From contig CM019822.1 in NCBI GenBank assembly GCA_009763385.1, positions 7,844,127 through 7,908,126 of the forward strand: a stretch of DNA of 64,000 nt, in the 5' to 3' direction. The notes under the pieces were generated by a model. It saw nothing but the letters and a program-made list of their open reading frames with translations. It searched no databases and was not told the DNA's origin. Both the position numbers and the translations under genes were made by a program. Source of the DNA: Coix lacryma-jobi var. lacryma-jobi. Lineage: Eukaryota; Streptophyta; Magnoliopsida; Poales; Poaceae. The stretch's first letter is position 1; every line of letters starts with the position of its first letter. Below are positions 22,690 to 35,269 of this stretch, piece after piece.

Positions 22690-23980
22690 TATTGAAGAAA
22701 TAAACAAAGGAAAAACGAAAAAAGAGAGGAGGGAGAGAAGGGGGAGGGGGCCGGCTCGCCTGCCCATACCGCCGGCGAGGACGCGGGGGAGAGGGGCAGG
22801 GGGGCGGCGGGGGCGGAGGAAGGAGAAGGTTACAAGGAGAAGAGGAAAACGGCATTCGCCTCTGGAAAAAAACGGCATACGCCTCTAGGAAAAACAACGG
22901 CATATCTTTAGAAGAGGAGGGAGAAAACTGAGCCAGCAGAAAGCAAAAGCAGCACTCAGGAGACTAGGAGAGAGGCGGCTATATCTACAGTTTATGGCTA
23001 TATTTATCCAGGCACTGAGGCACGCACACTGTAGTTTATACATGCATGAAACAGCATAGTGTCTCTCCGGTTGTAGTGACAGCATGGAGTGTGCATTCCA
23101 GATTTCCAGTGGCAGCATAAAGATACGATACCTCTATAAAGTAGGAGTGGCATGCACAGCAGAAGATAAGAACGGGCCATGGTAGGATTAACAAGCTGCC
23201 TGTCAGGATTCATTCTTGCTTCGACGGCAGAGCAGCAGCCTTTTTGGATTAGCATGTGCGGTGCAGACTGTGGAAAGCTTTGTTGCTCTGCTTATTACCG
23301 GTCCCAAACACATCTCAAAAGACCCGCCGTGCTAATGTTGCACGGGTTAATCATGCCCCATTCTTGAGCAGCCTGATCTAAATTTATTTTGTTTGAATTT
23401 GAAAGGTACCAGCCTGATCTTTGGAAGCCGGACGAATGGCTGCGTCGGCAGTGAAACGGCCGCGCAATCGCAATGGCCTCTGCCATGCCAATTTCTCTGT
23501 TCATCACTGAAGTTCTCGAGGGCTGGTTGCCGCCGTCCGGCCTGATGAAGCGTACGTGTGATTAACTGCAGTCTGCAAACCTGATCAGATGAATGCGCAT
23601 GCTCTAGTTAAAACAAACCTGGAGCTTGTATATCTACCACGTAATAGACCTAGATGTCAGATGGCTAATGGCTAGAGCTAAATGGCTGAATGCAAAGTGT
23701 TACCTGAATGTAAAATTCTGCTGAAACGTAGACTTGTCCTGGAATAGTTCCCTACTTCTGGTGCTTTGGGTACCTCCATAGTGCCTATGGTCGTACGCGG
23801 TGGACGGCTTCTGCCCAGTGACATAGTGTCCCGTACGTCCATTAACAGTCCCTTTCTGAAGACGGCAATATTCAGGTCAAATCTCCCGGTACCATTTTGT
23901 AGATATACTGTTAACAATAATAACGAAGGCAAACAACCCACAGGCCGTACCTTGACCGTAGATGCGCCGCCAGCACTAGT
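22690..23980. other. Intergenic, no supported gene
   Basis: 22700-22890 is purine-rich on the plus strand, which would be a pyrimidine-rich leader for the PMEI-like frame. The rest is unremarkable mixed sequence with short random frames. Confidence 0.4.
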
Positions 23981-24700
23981 AAACAAGACTGGATCCAGTA
24001 CACGCTGTACCACCTGAGACGAATCGCACCGGGAAACTGTATCCCATCTGCTACGGGGGTTTGGCGTAAAAAATGGCCGCAGCGGGAGCCGCTATCCCGT
24101 CCGCTACGCGCGCGCGTCCGGGAAAGGAAGCGGAGCTGCACGCGTTTAGCGGACGTGCGCTACCGGACGGGTGGCCCCACCACGCGGACGCGGGAGCGAG
24201 AGAGAGAAGAGAGAGGTGCCCGTGCTGTCATGGCCGCCGGGAGAGAGCTCCGCCGCGGGCCGCGGGGGCGAGCTCCGCCGCCGGGCCGCGCGGGCGAGCT
24301 CCACCGCCAGCGCGCGCGGGCGACCTCCGTCGTCGGGGCTGCGCGGGCTCCGCCGCCGACCGCCGGTGCTGCACGGCCATCCATGGAAGGAGCGGTGGGC
24401 GGGCGGGCGAGGAGGAGAAGGGGAAAAGAAAAAGAACGGTGGGAGGCGAGGTGCGGGTGAGCGGATAAGGAGGAGAAGGGGAAAAAGAAAAAAGGAATAA
24501 AGAAAAAAAAATCCTGACACGTGGGTCCTACGGTGGATAGAGGATGAATGGGTGCAGGAGAATTGGGTATAGAGGAGAAAATCTTGATGACCAGGCAGTA
24601 TAGAGGATGAAAATAGAGGATCGTAAGTGCGGATAGTCTCACGCCTCTATTTTTTTATGCATGTACGCAGCAGGTGAGGGCGAGTCTCCATAGCACGTAC
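23981..24700. other. GC-rich block, possibly transposon-derived
   Basis: 24060-24470 is strongly GC-rich and is open in four or more frames, which reflects lack of stops rather than coding. Short inverted pieces occur (CCGCTATCCCGTCCGCTACG against the TAGCGGACGTGCGCTACCGG region). The right side carries three TATAGAGGA/GGATAGAGGATGA motifs at 24533-24625. A captured-sequence MULE is possible, but no TIR or TSD was found. Confidence 0.3.
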
Positions 24701-24721
24701 CGTATTGACCCATCTGGATCT

Positions 24722-24992
24722 TTTTTTATCTGGGTACAACTTTGGATGCACACAACCCACACACCCCACACGCACACACACGCGTGCGCGTCCGTACACA
24801 CGCAAAGAAAGAGATTGGAAGACTCGCCACCTCCAGTGCGCGGGAAACGCGCAGTACCACCGAACGCGCACGCGTGCGTGTACCCCTGCAAATTCTGGAT
24901 AAAATCCAGAAAAAGTGCGATCGCCAGGATTTGAACCCTGGTGGGTAGCGTCCCACTGAACAGGCCTACCACTGGACTACAAGCCCATTCGG
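24722..24992 (-). mobile_element. tRNA-derived SINE with 15-bp TSD
   Basis: Reading leftward from 24992, the element has an RNA polymerase III box A (TAGTCCAGTGG, complement of 24969-24979) and box B (GGTTCAAATCC, complement of 24927-24937), then a GT-rich body and a short A run at its 3' end (T run at 24721-24727 on the plus strand). It is flanked by identical 15-bp copies of GACCCATCTGGATCT at 24707-24721 and 24993-25007, the mark of LINE-assisted retroposition. Length is about 271 bp, within the usual plant SINE range. The tRNA-like head does not form a proper acceptor stem, so it is not a tRNA gene. Confidence 0.88.
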
Positions 24993-25007
24993 GACCCATC
25001 TGGATCT

Positions 25008-27198
25008 GGTACTCTCTCCAGTCTCCCCTGCGGCCGTAATACCACCTCACCTACCCGAGCCCTAGACAAGTTTTCCACATGACGAAAGACACGAAATGAA
25101 TGTTGGGCTGGTACTCACAAAGCCCGCCCGCCCGCCCGGCCGGCCGGCGGCTGCGCACAAGCACACAAGACATGCATGTATAGAGTTGGGTTTGGGCTAG
25201 TTTTGCTTGTTTGGAAGCATTCGTGCTGGGCCTAATGGGGATGGTCGACTGTACGAGACAGGCAGTTGGGCTGGTCCATTACAAGTACACAAGCGTCATG
25301 GACGTAAGATTCTACAGTAACTGGGCTGTGGGCTGACCGCTAAGACGGTTCTATTTTCACTGTTATTATTATGAGTCCCCCTTTTTTTTTACGGATCTTT
25401 GTCAGAGTAGGCTTGCCTCGGATGCTTGCTCCGCTGCTTATAACACGCACTAAGTTTGGATCAGTACCAGTAACTCAGTAGAGGCTAATAAGCGGCTGTA
25501 TATCTGTTAACGGTAGCTGGCAACCCAGATGATCCAGTGCATGAGGTTTTCTCGTCGAGATTCCCCGGTTTTCGTTGCTGAACTTGTGTTTGCTAGCTCC
25601 CGCACAGAACTGCTGTGGATAAAGCCTATGCTGCTGTCTCTGTCCAAGCAAAGCAAGAGGTCAAGCGATATTATCCAATCGATCATCGGTGCATATCCAC
25701 TCGACAGTCGACGCCAAGCGATCGACATAACCTACCGCGTCGAATATCTCCCTCCCTACTGGGTTGTATTGTATGAGTATTCCAACGCCTCTATTTTTCT
25801 GCTCCTGAAGTGGTTGGGCGTTTTTTTTTTTTTTGACAAGAATGGTTGGGCGTTGAACCTTGGAAGAAAAATAAGAGGTGAAGTATTCAGAGAATCGCAG
25901 TGCAAGTAGAAGTATTCAACGTGGACATGATGGAGTTCAGTTCAGGACATACCAACCCCTGCTCTTCAGCTCTGCTTACGCAGGTCCTGGACCGTAGTTG
26001 ATTAGTAGAGCGTCAGTATTTGACATCGCAACTGCGCAGGAGACGACGTTCTGTTCGTTTGCCTTATCATTCTCTCATCAACCGTACTTCGTCTTATTGT
26101 TTATCATATACCAATATTAAAAAAGTCAAAATCAGCTATAAAAACGACCGGCCGAGTACTGGCCAGAAGACCTGGATGAAGTGTCAGTCTTGTTGCTTTG
26201 CGAGACCTGTTATTTGCAGCAGGAGAAGACATGCATTCACAGTAAGAAATGGACTGCAGCGAAGCCATGTTTTTTTTTATGTCTATCGACAATTTGCAAG
26301 ATGTTTGTGACATCATGAGGTACAATACTTTCCCCGGTTTAAAATACAAGATGTTTGTGATTTATTACTTAACGAACTCACAATTTGCAACCATTGCTAC
26401 AATCAGATTCCACCAACCCACACACGCACACCTAAAAAAACTGATCATAGTTGTCAGGCTGATGACATAGATATGGTGGGCATATGGCCTAATGATCAAA
26501 GTTAGGAAGCGGTCATGGTCCTGCATCCGGTAGGCATGGCCTAATGATCCATCAAATGGAGGATGACACGGCACTCTTTTTCGTTAATTAAAAGTATAAG
26601 TATAACATCTGGTTGGGGAAACACGCAGCGCGGCAGGCCAAATCAGATTATACTACAAATCCCAAGGCTGTGGTTGACAGCTAGTATGCCAAGTCATCGA
26701 CGATCATGACGCTAACCTTTGGTGATATATGATATATACAGATGAATAAATAAATAAATGTGGTCCTTTTCACGCGAAAAGGCCCTTGCATTATTTTGGT
26801 GGTGGGGGTATGGTACTCTATCCAATTGTTTGGGTCCTCCCTTCCTGCAACAGTTAAAAACCAAAATTAACAATTGCACGCCGTTCATTCTCCCTTTCTC
26901 CAACAGTTAAACCAAAATTAACACTTGCACTGGTGTATGATGTGAAGGAGATGTACATCTCCTTTTAAATTCCGTCTGCTTTGTCACGTACCGTACGAAT
27001 ATGTGTCCTCGATAGATGGTGTTCGTTCGGCCGAAGCTGCTGCATGTGCTGTGCGGCTGAGCCCGAAGCAAAACGTGCACGCATCATGTCGAGTTCCAGG
27101 TGTGCAGAGTAGCCCAGTTAGGTTCTGGTTTCTGAAACTCGGGGAAGCACGGCCTAGGAATCGCTGGCTGACTCCCCTAACCTCCGAGTCCAAGGAGG
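25008..27198. other. Intergenic, no gene seen
   Basis: Mixed-composition sequence with CCCGCCCGCCCGGCCGGCCGG at 25123-25147 and scattered short frames. No frame carries a recognisable domain and no repeat boundary was found. Confidence 0.4.
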
Positions 27199-27203
27199 AG
27201 AAT

Positions 27204-27739
27204 TGTTAAAACTAATTGACAGTTGCTCTCATCCATGAGAGGGAACTGCTCCCGATCTATCGCTTATCCAAAAGGGAACCGCTCATTCCTACGTGCAGTT
27301 GGTTCTATAACATGTATATGTGTATATATATATATATATAGGGTGAGTTTTCTATACTCCCGGAAGTAGTTACTCCCATCTTCAAAACACCATGTTGCGT
27401 ATGTGTTCATACACACCATGTTGCGTATGTGTTCGTACTTGTTTATCACTTTGAGTATATTTATATACTCATGTTAAGATATTTCATGTCTTAATACACT
27501 AAAAAAATTCAAAGGAACCCATACTTTTTAATATATTACGAAAATGCCAGTCACTGTTGTATATAAAATAACTATATCCGCATACTCTATGTATGCATGC
27601 ATACTTGACGTATATACTTCCATAGATAGTCTAGTATGATCATATACTTCATGTAAATATACTTCGTTCGGTCATATATACCATAAATCTAGAGATATAA
27701 ACATGGGAGTAACTACTCCCTAGGAGTAGAAAATAATTT

Positions 27740-27781
<42 letters not shown>

Positions 27782-27824
27782 TTGATCAATACATTTGCTA
27801 CTCATTTACATTCTACGCTTCACA
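27204..27824 (+). repeat. 5' LTR of the decayed copia element (interrupted by a MITE)
   Basis: It matches the 200-bp 3' LTR at both ends but is 621 bp long, because a MITE sits in its AT-repeat segment and the TA run has expanded. The first 100 bp differ from the 3' LTR by only a few bases. Confidence 0.9.
27341..27741. mobile_element. MITE nested in the 5' LTR
   Basis: Terminal inverted repeats of about 39 bp: the left end contains TTTTCTATACTCCC and GTAGTTACTCCCAT, and the complement of the right end contains TTTTCTACTCC and GTAGTTACTCCCAT. The element is flanked by TA runs, so the target site was the (TA)n tract and the exact TSD cannot be resolved. The interior repeats the ACTCATG/GAGTATA theme. 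It is absent from the 3' LTR, which gives an empty site within the same retrotransposon. Confidence 0.8.
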
Positions 27825-27837
27825 CGTTATCAGCACG
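27825..27837 (+). other. Candidate primer-binding site
   Basis: CGTTATCAGCACG follows the 5' LTR directly. TTATCAGCACGA-type sites occur behind LTRs of some plant copia families and differ from the common TGGTATCAGAGC; this is recalled family knowledge. Confidence 0.5.
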
Positions 27838-27919
27838 ATTCGCTCTGGCTTCTTTTCTTCCCAGCGGAAGATTAGAACGATTCGCTCTGGCTTCTTTTCT
27901 TCCCAGCGGAAGATTAGAA
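27836..27919. repeat. 42-bp perfect tandem duplication
   Basis: The unit beginning CGATTCGCTCTGGC and ending GCGGAAGATTAGAA occurs at 27836-27877 and again at 27878-27919 in the leader of the decayed copia element. Confidence 0.85.
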
Positions 27920-28139
27920 CGTCGATACAGATCGATGTAAAATAACACAGGACGAGTTCACCGGACATCTGTACTCCGGCGACGAACAGTCTCAGCGACG
28001 TGGATGCAGTTCTTCCTGGATGAGTTCGCCGACGTCGTTGAGAAGGATTCACCGGAAACAAGATCAATCGAAAGGGGAAGAACATCATTGCGGTTTCGAG
28101 GAACACTGAATTGAGGTAACTGCCGCGATTCGTACCTTC

Positions 28140-28640
28140 CTCATCGTCTCAACCCATGGAGTTCTTCGTCGCCGAAGCGTCCCTGCGCGTTTCTCCTGGC
28201 ACCCGTGCCTACAGTCGGCCCGCGCGGCCTCACGCGACGTCCTGGCACTCGGCGCCCGCAGCGGCCTCCGTGCCCGTGGTGCGGCCGTCGTGGCCCGGCG
28301 GTGGCAGACGACTCGGCGGCGCGCTGGCCCGGCCAGCGGCCAGGCGGCCGGGGCGGCTTGGCGCAGCCGACTCGGCTCCACCAACGGGCGGGCCTAGCTG
28401 GCCGGCGGCTTCAGTGGCCGGCTGCTCGGCCCCGGCGGCCGGCCGACCCAAGCTCCGATGGCGGGCAGCTTTGGCGGGCGGCGGCAGCCCCAGTGGCCGG
28501 CCGGCCCAAGTCCCGATGGCGGCGGATGGCAGATCTGAGGCTTGGCCCGCGCCCGGCAAGCGACCGCGGCTCGACGGTGGGTGCCTCCAGGTCCTGGCGA
28601 CGACGGCGTCTTCACGGTTAAATGCCGAGCGGCATTTTTT
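28140..28640. other. GC-rich leader segment of the decayed copia element
   Basis: It is strongly GC-rich (CGGCC/GGCCGG-rich) between AT-rich flanks. Open frames on both strands show Pro/Ala/Arg-rich composition without a domain. Possibly a captured exon or simply the element's leader. Confidence 0.35.
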
Positions 28641-28924
28641 TTCTTTACTCTGAAGACGCAACCCTTCACTCCGTGGGAAGGGAAGACCCTTCGTGGGTGA
28701 TGGATAAGGTTGTGCATTTTTGCACAGATTCCCCTTATTTTCTATGAATTTTATGATAATCCAAATGGATTATTTATATATTCCACATTATTTATTGCAT
28801 TTTACTTTATGCAATTTATATATTAAGTTTTCAGCTTTTTTATACAAGCACTTAATATACATACATGCAAATGCTCTAGGTTGATTTCTCATGTTTTCGA
28901 ATAACACTATGTTTTTCAATTTTG

Positions 28925-29830
28925 ATATTGGTCATACACAAGGTAGTACCCTAGTACTACTGCGGGATTTTCATCCTCAACGTGCGTACCCAATATCAAA
29001 TTTTTGAAACATTTGGTCTACACTTTGGAGTGCCTATCTTTATTTATTTTCAAATTGGCCATACACAAGGTAGTACCCTAGTACTACTGTGGGATTTTTA
29101 TCCTCAACGTGCGTACCTAATTTGATAAATAAATTATACAAGAGACACTTGAGTGATTACCATGGTTCTTTTTCACATTGGCTATACACAAGGTAGTACC
29201 ATAGTACTACTGTGGGATTTTATCCTCAACGTGCGTACCCAATGTTGAAAAATGAGTCCAAAGTTAACATCATCAGGTGCTTAACAATGTTATTCAACAT
29301 GAGAATATCCCTCTTATTCAAGTTTACCTTGATTATTTGCATTTTGCATTTGCTTATTCAACTTTGCCAAAGATTTTTAACAAATCTTGACCCTACTTAT
29401 GTAGGCACAATAGCTTCCACTTATATTTTTTAAGTTTCAAGCGCTTAATTTATTTCATGCAAATATTTACGTGATTACCTCATCTTATGTGTAAAATATT
29501 TTGAAACTTTGTATATTGGTCATACACAAGGTAGCACAAAATGCTACTGTGGGATCTACATTATGTCATACATAGTGACTATCCTCGATGTGTGTACCCA
29601 ATATTAAGTTTCAAAACAAATGATCTTCACCTCTACGGTGACAACTTTTGTTTATTTTTCAAAATTTGTTATGCACAAGGTGTACCACAGTACTACCATG
29701 AGATTGTCATCCTTTGTGTGCATATCGACTTTGAATATGAACTACAAAGAGGTCTACACCTACAGGTGATTGCCAAAATTAATCTTTTAGATTGGTCATG
29801 CACAAGCTAGTATCCCAATACTACTGCAGG
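28925..29830 (+). repeat. Degenerate repeats in the leader of the decayed copia element
   Basis: The phrase GGTCATACACAAGGTAGTAC, then CTAGTACTACTGYGGGAT, then CCTCAACGTGCGTACCCAAT occurs at about 28932, 29050 and 29172, and in decayed form at 29517, 29665 and 29795. Spacing is about 120 bp, and longer later. The GTAGTAC...GTACTAC core is itself an inverted repeat. The array lies upstream of any coding remnant. Confidence 0.8.
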
Positions 29831-31299
29831 ATCTACACTATGTTATCACATAGTGATTATCTGTGTGTGCTTATCCAATCTAAAAATAAATTGCATAAGG
29901 TTTACACCATGTGGGTGTTTACTTTTAAGCAATGGTCTCACCATCTAAGGTCTACACCGTGTTTCTATAAACACAGTGACTACCTTTGAGTAGAATCACC
30001 CAATAAGGTCTATGTCATGTTCATAACATTTGACTACCTTCAAAGTGTGATCAACCTATATTATTATTAGCAACGCACAAGTAATGGGATGACATCTACT
30101 GCACATACACATATTTGCAGATTATGCTTCCCTACTACAAGGTCACCAATTTGGTTAGCACCTTCAATGTGCCAATATGCTAATACATAATGATTGAGAC
30201 TATTTTTTGGCAATAATAATTATTGATTCTCTATCACCTATTCAATATGAGGTAAACACTACACATGATTCAAGATTCATCTTGAATTCACAATATTTGC
30301 ATATGCCAAATTCAAGACTCATCTTGAATCTGAAGTTATTTAAGTAATAATTTACTTAAATAAATAGTAATATTTAGCGTACATTATTTTGGGTGACTCT
30401 TTTCTATCACATACAAAGTCTATGTTTTGGCAATGATTTTACATCATCTATTTCCACCGGAATAGATCCAAAACATTAGCAGCGATCTTGTCGCTTGTTC
30501 ATAAATAGAATGGTCAGTCCATAATCAAGTTTCACCTTGAACCCAAAATTTTGCCTTTATTGCTATACAGTTTACTATCAGGTAAATTGATACATGATCA
30601 ACTCATGTTGGACATGGCTAATATTTCCAGTTCAGAATATTTTCAACCTCGCATTGGATGGAATTTATTTTGATACCATGAGCATTAAGATATCAACGAT
30701 ATTAGTGGGGGCATAGGGCATCACAGCTATGGCTGCTCAACCCCAACCAAATGCTCAATCCATTCTGGATATTGGCACACTTTTGCGTTGATGCATTTTG
30801 TATGCAACTCATGCACTTGGATTTTTTAATTCTGAGTGTTCAATGAGTGAGATCCATCTACCTTTTTGCAAATCTCTCATCGGGATTTCAACAAAGGATG
30901 TAACATTGCCCAAATTGTAAATGATTGTTCAATCATTCATTTATCAAAGATCTTTGATCCATGGCAATGTAACATAATGGATTCTCATGAACGCAATATC
31001 ATTTTTTTCATTTAGAAAAGTGATCTTGTGTGACAAATCTCACATTTTTCACAAAAATGTGATTGTACAGTCCATGTACATAGAAATGCCAAATCAAATA
31101 TTTGGCTCAACTATACCTCCAACTCATTGGAGGCAAGCGAGTTCTTTGGAATAATTTGGAGTTCACTTCAACAAGCAATTGCTTGCAAAATGTCTCCATA
31201 TTTTCATTGGATATATTATTAGCCTAATGTCATAATGTCATACTACCACATGTAGTATGTTGTCCATTTCCAAAAATATCATGTACCTCATACATGGTA

Positions 31300-34200
31300 T
31301 ACATATTCTATATGAGTGCAAATTCATACTTGAATATTGCCAAACTCTATATAGAATCATATGAGATTCAACCAGGTGGAAAGGAATTTTGTTTAGTGGA
31401 CCATTGTACCGCTAACACAATTATGAGAGATTACAATCTCTCCATGGGTATTCAAATTAATCGTGGATGCATCGATGTATCTTGATTCTATAAATACCAC
31501 ATGATATTTTTCATGTATTCAGTTGCATGGTTTCCAAACGGAAGTCCAATACTAATGAGCGATGATGAAATTCTTTACTCGCCTTAGATGCAACATATAT
31601 GAAAAACTATAATTGTGTATATTCCTTCCACATCAACTGGAGTGTATTATACATACTTCAATCTCATATCAGTTGTTGCGTACAAAATAATTTTCTCTCT
31701 TGATCCCATCAAGATTGGGCATACTAGCCTTGGATCATTCTATATTTAGAATGATGAGAAAATTAATATCAGTTCTATTGGTCACAACATCAATATGAGC
31801 CACTAAATTTCTTGGAGTAATTCAAGAATATGCATGTGACTCTATTTTCCATTTTATGGACCATAAAGATACTATGTAATGCACATCTATGCATCTACAA
31901 TGTTATCCTAAGTGTGTGCCTTACTCATAGGGTACCGCAAATTTACCAAACTCATTGCTCAAATTCTTCAATTTAGAGCAAACGATCCTGAATGCGGGAT
32001 CAAATCCATGTAAATGGAATTGTTTGGTTCTTAGGACTACATCATTAAGTATCTTATGCTCATACATAATAGCCAAACTAATGCTCTCATTGAGAGAATC
32101 AAGTTTGTTGTTTGATGACCCAAAATAGAATTGCAATTTACCGACATCTAGTTGGTGATATGCGGACTTACACAACGCATAGTCAATCCAAATTCATAAC
32201 ACTACAATCATACGGTTCCCTCCATTGCAGTTCATACGTGGATATTTGGCCTTGTAGCCAAAATATTTCCCATCTGCGAATTGGTAACGTTTTGCACGTA
32301 CCAATATCACCACCGCAACGTACATCAATGGGCATTTTGAGATCACCATAAGGTATTATTATCCGTCATTCAATAATACCACAGATCTCTCATTAGGGAT
32401 TCATTCAATGTCTGTATGCTGAGTACATCTTTGAGGAAGATTCCAGACATTAGGGAGAGACACTTACCACACATGGAATGCCAGGAATCAAAAAGAGATT
32501 ATCATTACTGATGTTTGATCCTCATATCCACGTACCAAAGAATCTGATCCAGCAGTTCAGAATATCTTATATTTGCAACACATTGCAAATAGTCTGCCAA
32601 ATGCATTTACTTGTCATAATGTTGTCACCCAATCCGATTCCCGTTCAGTGTGCCAAAAAGAGTGGAGGTACCTAACAAAACCACTCAACTCCCGAATCTT
32701 GATAAGAGGGGGAGAAGTATGGCCACATGGGAATATAGCTTCTTGCAAGCATTCTCGGATTAGGGGGAGAGAATTCTCCAAGACAGTACATGCACATCAA
32801 CATCAAGTTGATAGACACATTATGGATATTTACTATCCAAAGCCTATGGATGTTAAACATCCAAAAGCCCAGCACAACTTGTGCACAACTTTAGGCGCTG
32901 AGTCATTGGAACACCCTAACTCTGTTATTATGGGAAATGACATAGAGTTCAAAGGGTAAACATTTCCACATGCTTAAATTGGTTCCATTGAATCAATCAT
33001 TCAAAAGACTACAACTTGTCGACATACTCCTCAAAGTTGCCATATACCTTATCTGGATCCAGACCACAAGTCCTAGGCAAAGTGTTCACACACTCACATT
33101 GGGTCAATTACATGTGGCAATTAAGGAGATATGCTTTCACTCAAAAGTGAGAAGTCATTACATTCTTAATGTTTTCTCCTTACAATACATTCCCCATGGA
33201 AGCATTATGGATTTTTCAAATCCATAAGGTGGAGAAATAGTGAAAGCTTGTAGCACATGGTTTCACGCAGAGACCTAGCATAACATACCCATTGGTATGT
33301 GTGGAAATTAAGTTCCTATACCGATAATTGGCAGATCAAAATTGATTTGGATAGATTTGGAGTATAAGTTCCAACGGACTTTGTATTCTGAATCAAAACA
33401 TAAATCGCAACATACATTGTGTATAAATCAAGTCACTCCATGACTTGAAATAGTTAAATTGTTTGTGGTACAACTGACTAGGTGAGTTCCTTCCACAGAA
33501 GGATGTCTCCCATCTTGATGATATCACCTGTGTGTTCATAATGAAATCCCAATTGGATTTTATACATCTCATATGAACATATCAAAACAGGAAGTCATCG
33601 TATAAGACGGAATTTGAGATGAGAAATTTGGTTAACACCAAATTATGCTTAAGTCTATAACTTAAGCAAACATCAGTATTCCAATATTCAATTGATATTG
33701 TATACCAATATCCAAACAATATTGGACAATCATACTACCAACACTGATGATCATCCAATCCCTAAATATGGATTAATATCCATTCTGACCCTGGGATGAT
33801 AACCTTAGTGCCATCAAAGCGCTTATGTATCTTGCATATTGCAACAGGCCTGATATTGCATTTGCAGATACTTGCTATAGCTCGAAATAGCGCGACTTCT
33901 ATACACCGAAAGGTGGGTGTTAATGAGGATATCCACAGATATCTATATGGCACAAAGCATCTTGATTTATCATTATGTAAATTAAGATATGATCATTTGG
34001 AGTATGAAAGTACTGTCTATTTAATCCCTATAATGCCAGATCATATGCTGATGTTAGTGGTAAAGTTCTCATAGAGGTCATTAAACTCGACTCTAGTGGC
34101 TACTTCCACTCCTCATTCTGAAGTATTACATGAACATGTATAACTTCATTGAATGATCACTCTGATTCTATCGAATCACCAACCATTATCTTCAAAGATA

Positions 34201-34460
34201 ATGCAACTTGTGTTGCTTGGATGTCAACAGGTTACATAAGAGCAATATCACTATATTGCCTTCTAGAAATGTTTTATTCTCACGAAAGTGAGGAGATAAA
34301 CACCTTGTAAACTAAATCATGTGATAACTCCACAAGATTTATTCACACGGTCCCTACCAATTTCCACATTTCACAATGTGTTGTTGAGTTTGGTATGCGA
34401 TAACTTTGAGAATTGCAAGGTTCAGGGGGAGACTCCTTTTGAAACTAGAACCTGTTTCAA
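31300..34460 (+). pseudogene. Degenerate copia pol remnant
   Basis: Plus-strand fragments in shifting frames show Ty1/copia motifs. One is a protease-like CLVDHCTANTIMRDY near 31390-31430. Another is an RT C-terminal MYLAYCNRPDIAFA near 33820. A third covers RNase H: SPTIIFKDNATCVAWM, FYSHESEEI and FGMR near 34180-34400. Stops and frame changes occur every few dozen codons, and much of gag and integrase is unrecognisable. No protein is expected. Confidence 0.75.
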
Positions 34461-35069
34461 AATATCATATTGTACTCTTTTCCTCTATGAGTTTTTCCTC
34501 ACACAGGTTTCTCATAGAAGGTTTTTAATGAGGCAATATCAATACAAATCATATGTCATATCTCTTATTTTCCCCACCGGGGGTTTTGTATGGGGTATAT
34601 AAGACATAACCTATGTCATATCTTCTGTTTTCCTCCACAGAGGTTTTTAAGAGGGTATCAAAGACATATAATTCCAATTATGATCATCAAATCATATTTA
34701 TTGTTCTCTAAACTTGGTTACAGATTTTTCCTTCCAAGGTTTCCCGTATAGGTTTACAATGAGACAATAATCAACATATATGTCGTATCTTCTATTTTTC
34801 CACAGAGGTTTTTAAGGAGATACCAATGACATATATATTGTCCTCTAAACTATCTATGAGTTTTTCTCCTGCAAAGGTTTTCTCATATGAGTTTACAATG
34901 AGGCAATATCATTATATGCTGTATCACTTTCTCCTTATTTTCCCATTGGGTTTAAAGGAGTTTTTACCAACATATCTATCAAGTGTTTCTCCTCATTTTT
35001 ATCCTACAGGACTTTTTGGAGGATTAATACTATTTATTGATCTCAAGATGGATTCGATCAAAGGGGGAG

Positions 35070-35175
35070 TGTTAAAACTAATTGACAGTTGCTCTCATCC
35101 ATGAGAGGGAACTGCTCCCGATCTATCGCTTATCCAAGGGAACCGCTCACTCCTATGTGCAGTTGGTTCTACAAC

Positions 35176-35207
<32 letters not shown>

Positions 35208-35269
35208 ACATCATTGATCAATAAAGATTAAGCGTTCATTTGCTACTCATTTACATTCTACGCTTCACA
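35070..35269 (+). repeat. 3' LTR of the decayed copia element
   Basis: A 200-bp LTR, TGTTAAAAC to TTCACA, with a (TA)n tract, CATTGATCAATAAA and the conserved tail TTTACATTCTACGC. It is uninterrupted, so it represents the native LTR size. Confidence 0.92.

Larger units (their letters stand above)
27204..35269 (+). mobile_element. Decayed Ty1/copia retrotransposon with perfect 5-bp TSD
   Basis: Direct LTRs start TGTTAAAACTAATTGACAG and end ACGCTTCACA. The target duplication AGAAT is intact at 27199-27203 and 35270-35274. A polypurine tract (AAAGGGGGAG) directly precedes the 3' LTR. The interior shows Ty1/copia order on the plus strand with many stops: a protease-like remnant near 31400, an RT C-terminal remnant (MYLAYCNRPDIAFA, 33820-33865) and an RNase H remnant (TIIFKDNATCVAWM, about 34190). 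RT before RNase H after integrase is the copia layout. It is coding-dead. Confidence 0.9.

Noticed and set aside
22157..22903. Long minus-strand frame of about 248 codons overlapping the PMEI-like frame
   Set aside because: It is an alternative frame of GC-rich DNA with Pro/Arg-rich composition. The overlapping frame carries the recognisable PMEI pattern.
24073..24642. Several overlapping open frames of 100-160 codons
   Set aside because: They are open on both strands at once in GC-rich DNA, with low-complexity Arg/Pro/Ala content and no domain.
24905..24992. tRNA gene on the minus strand (box A and box B, T-arm-like GGGTTCAAATCC)
   Set aside because: The acceptor ends do not pair, the anticodon arm is poor, and the segment is the head of a longer unit with an A tail and a 15-bp TSD, so it is a SINE.
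27741..27780. Long (TA)n tract as a possible replication origin or matrix attachment site
   Set aside because: It is explained by the LTR's native TA tract, also present in the 3' LTR, expanded next to the MITE.
28156..28661. Overlapping 140-165 codon frames in the decayed copia leader
   Set aside because: All result from low stop density in a GC-rich block. No start context, domain or agreement between related copies supports them.
28925..29830. CRISPR-like array of spaced repeats
   Set aside because: The repeats are long, degenerate and lie in the leader of a plant retrotransposon; there is no bacterial context.
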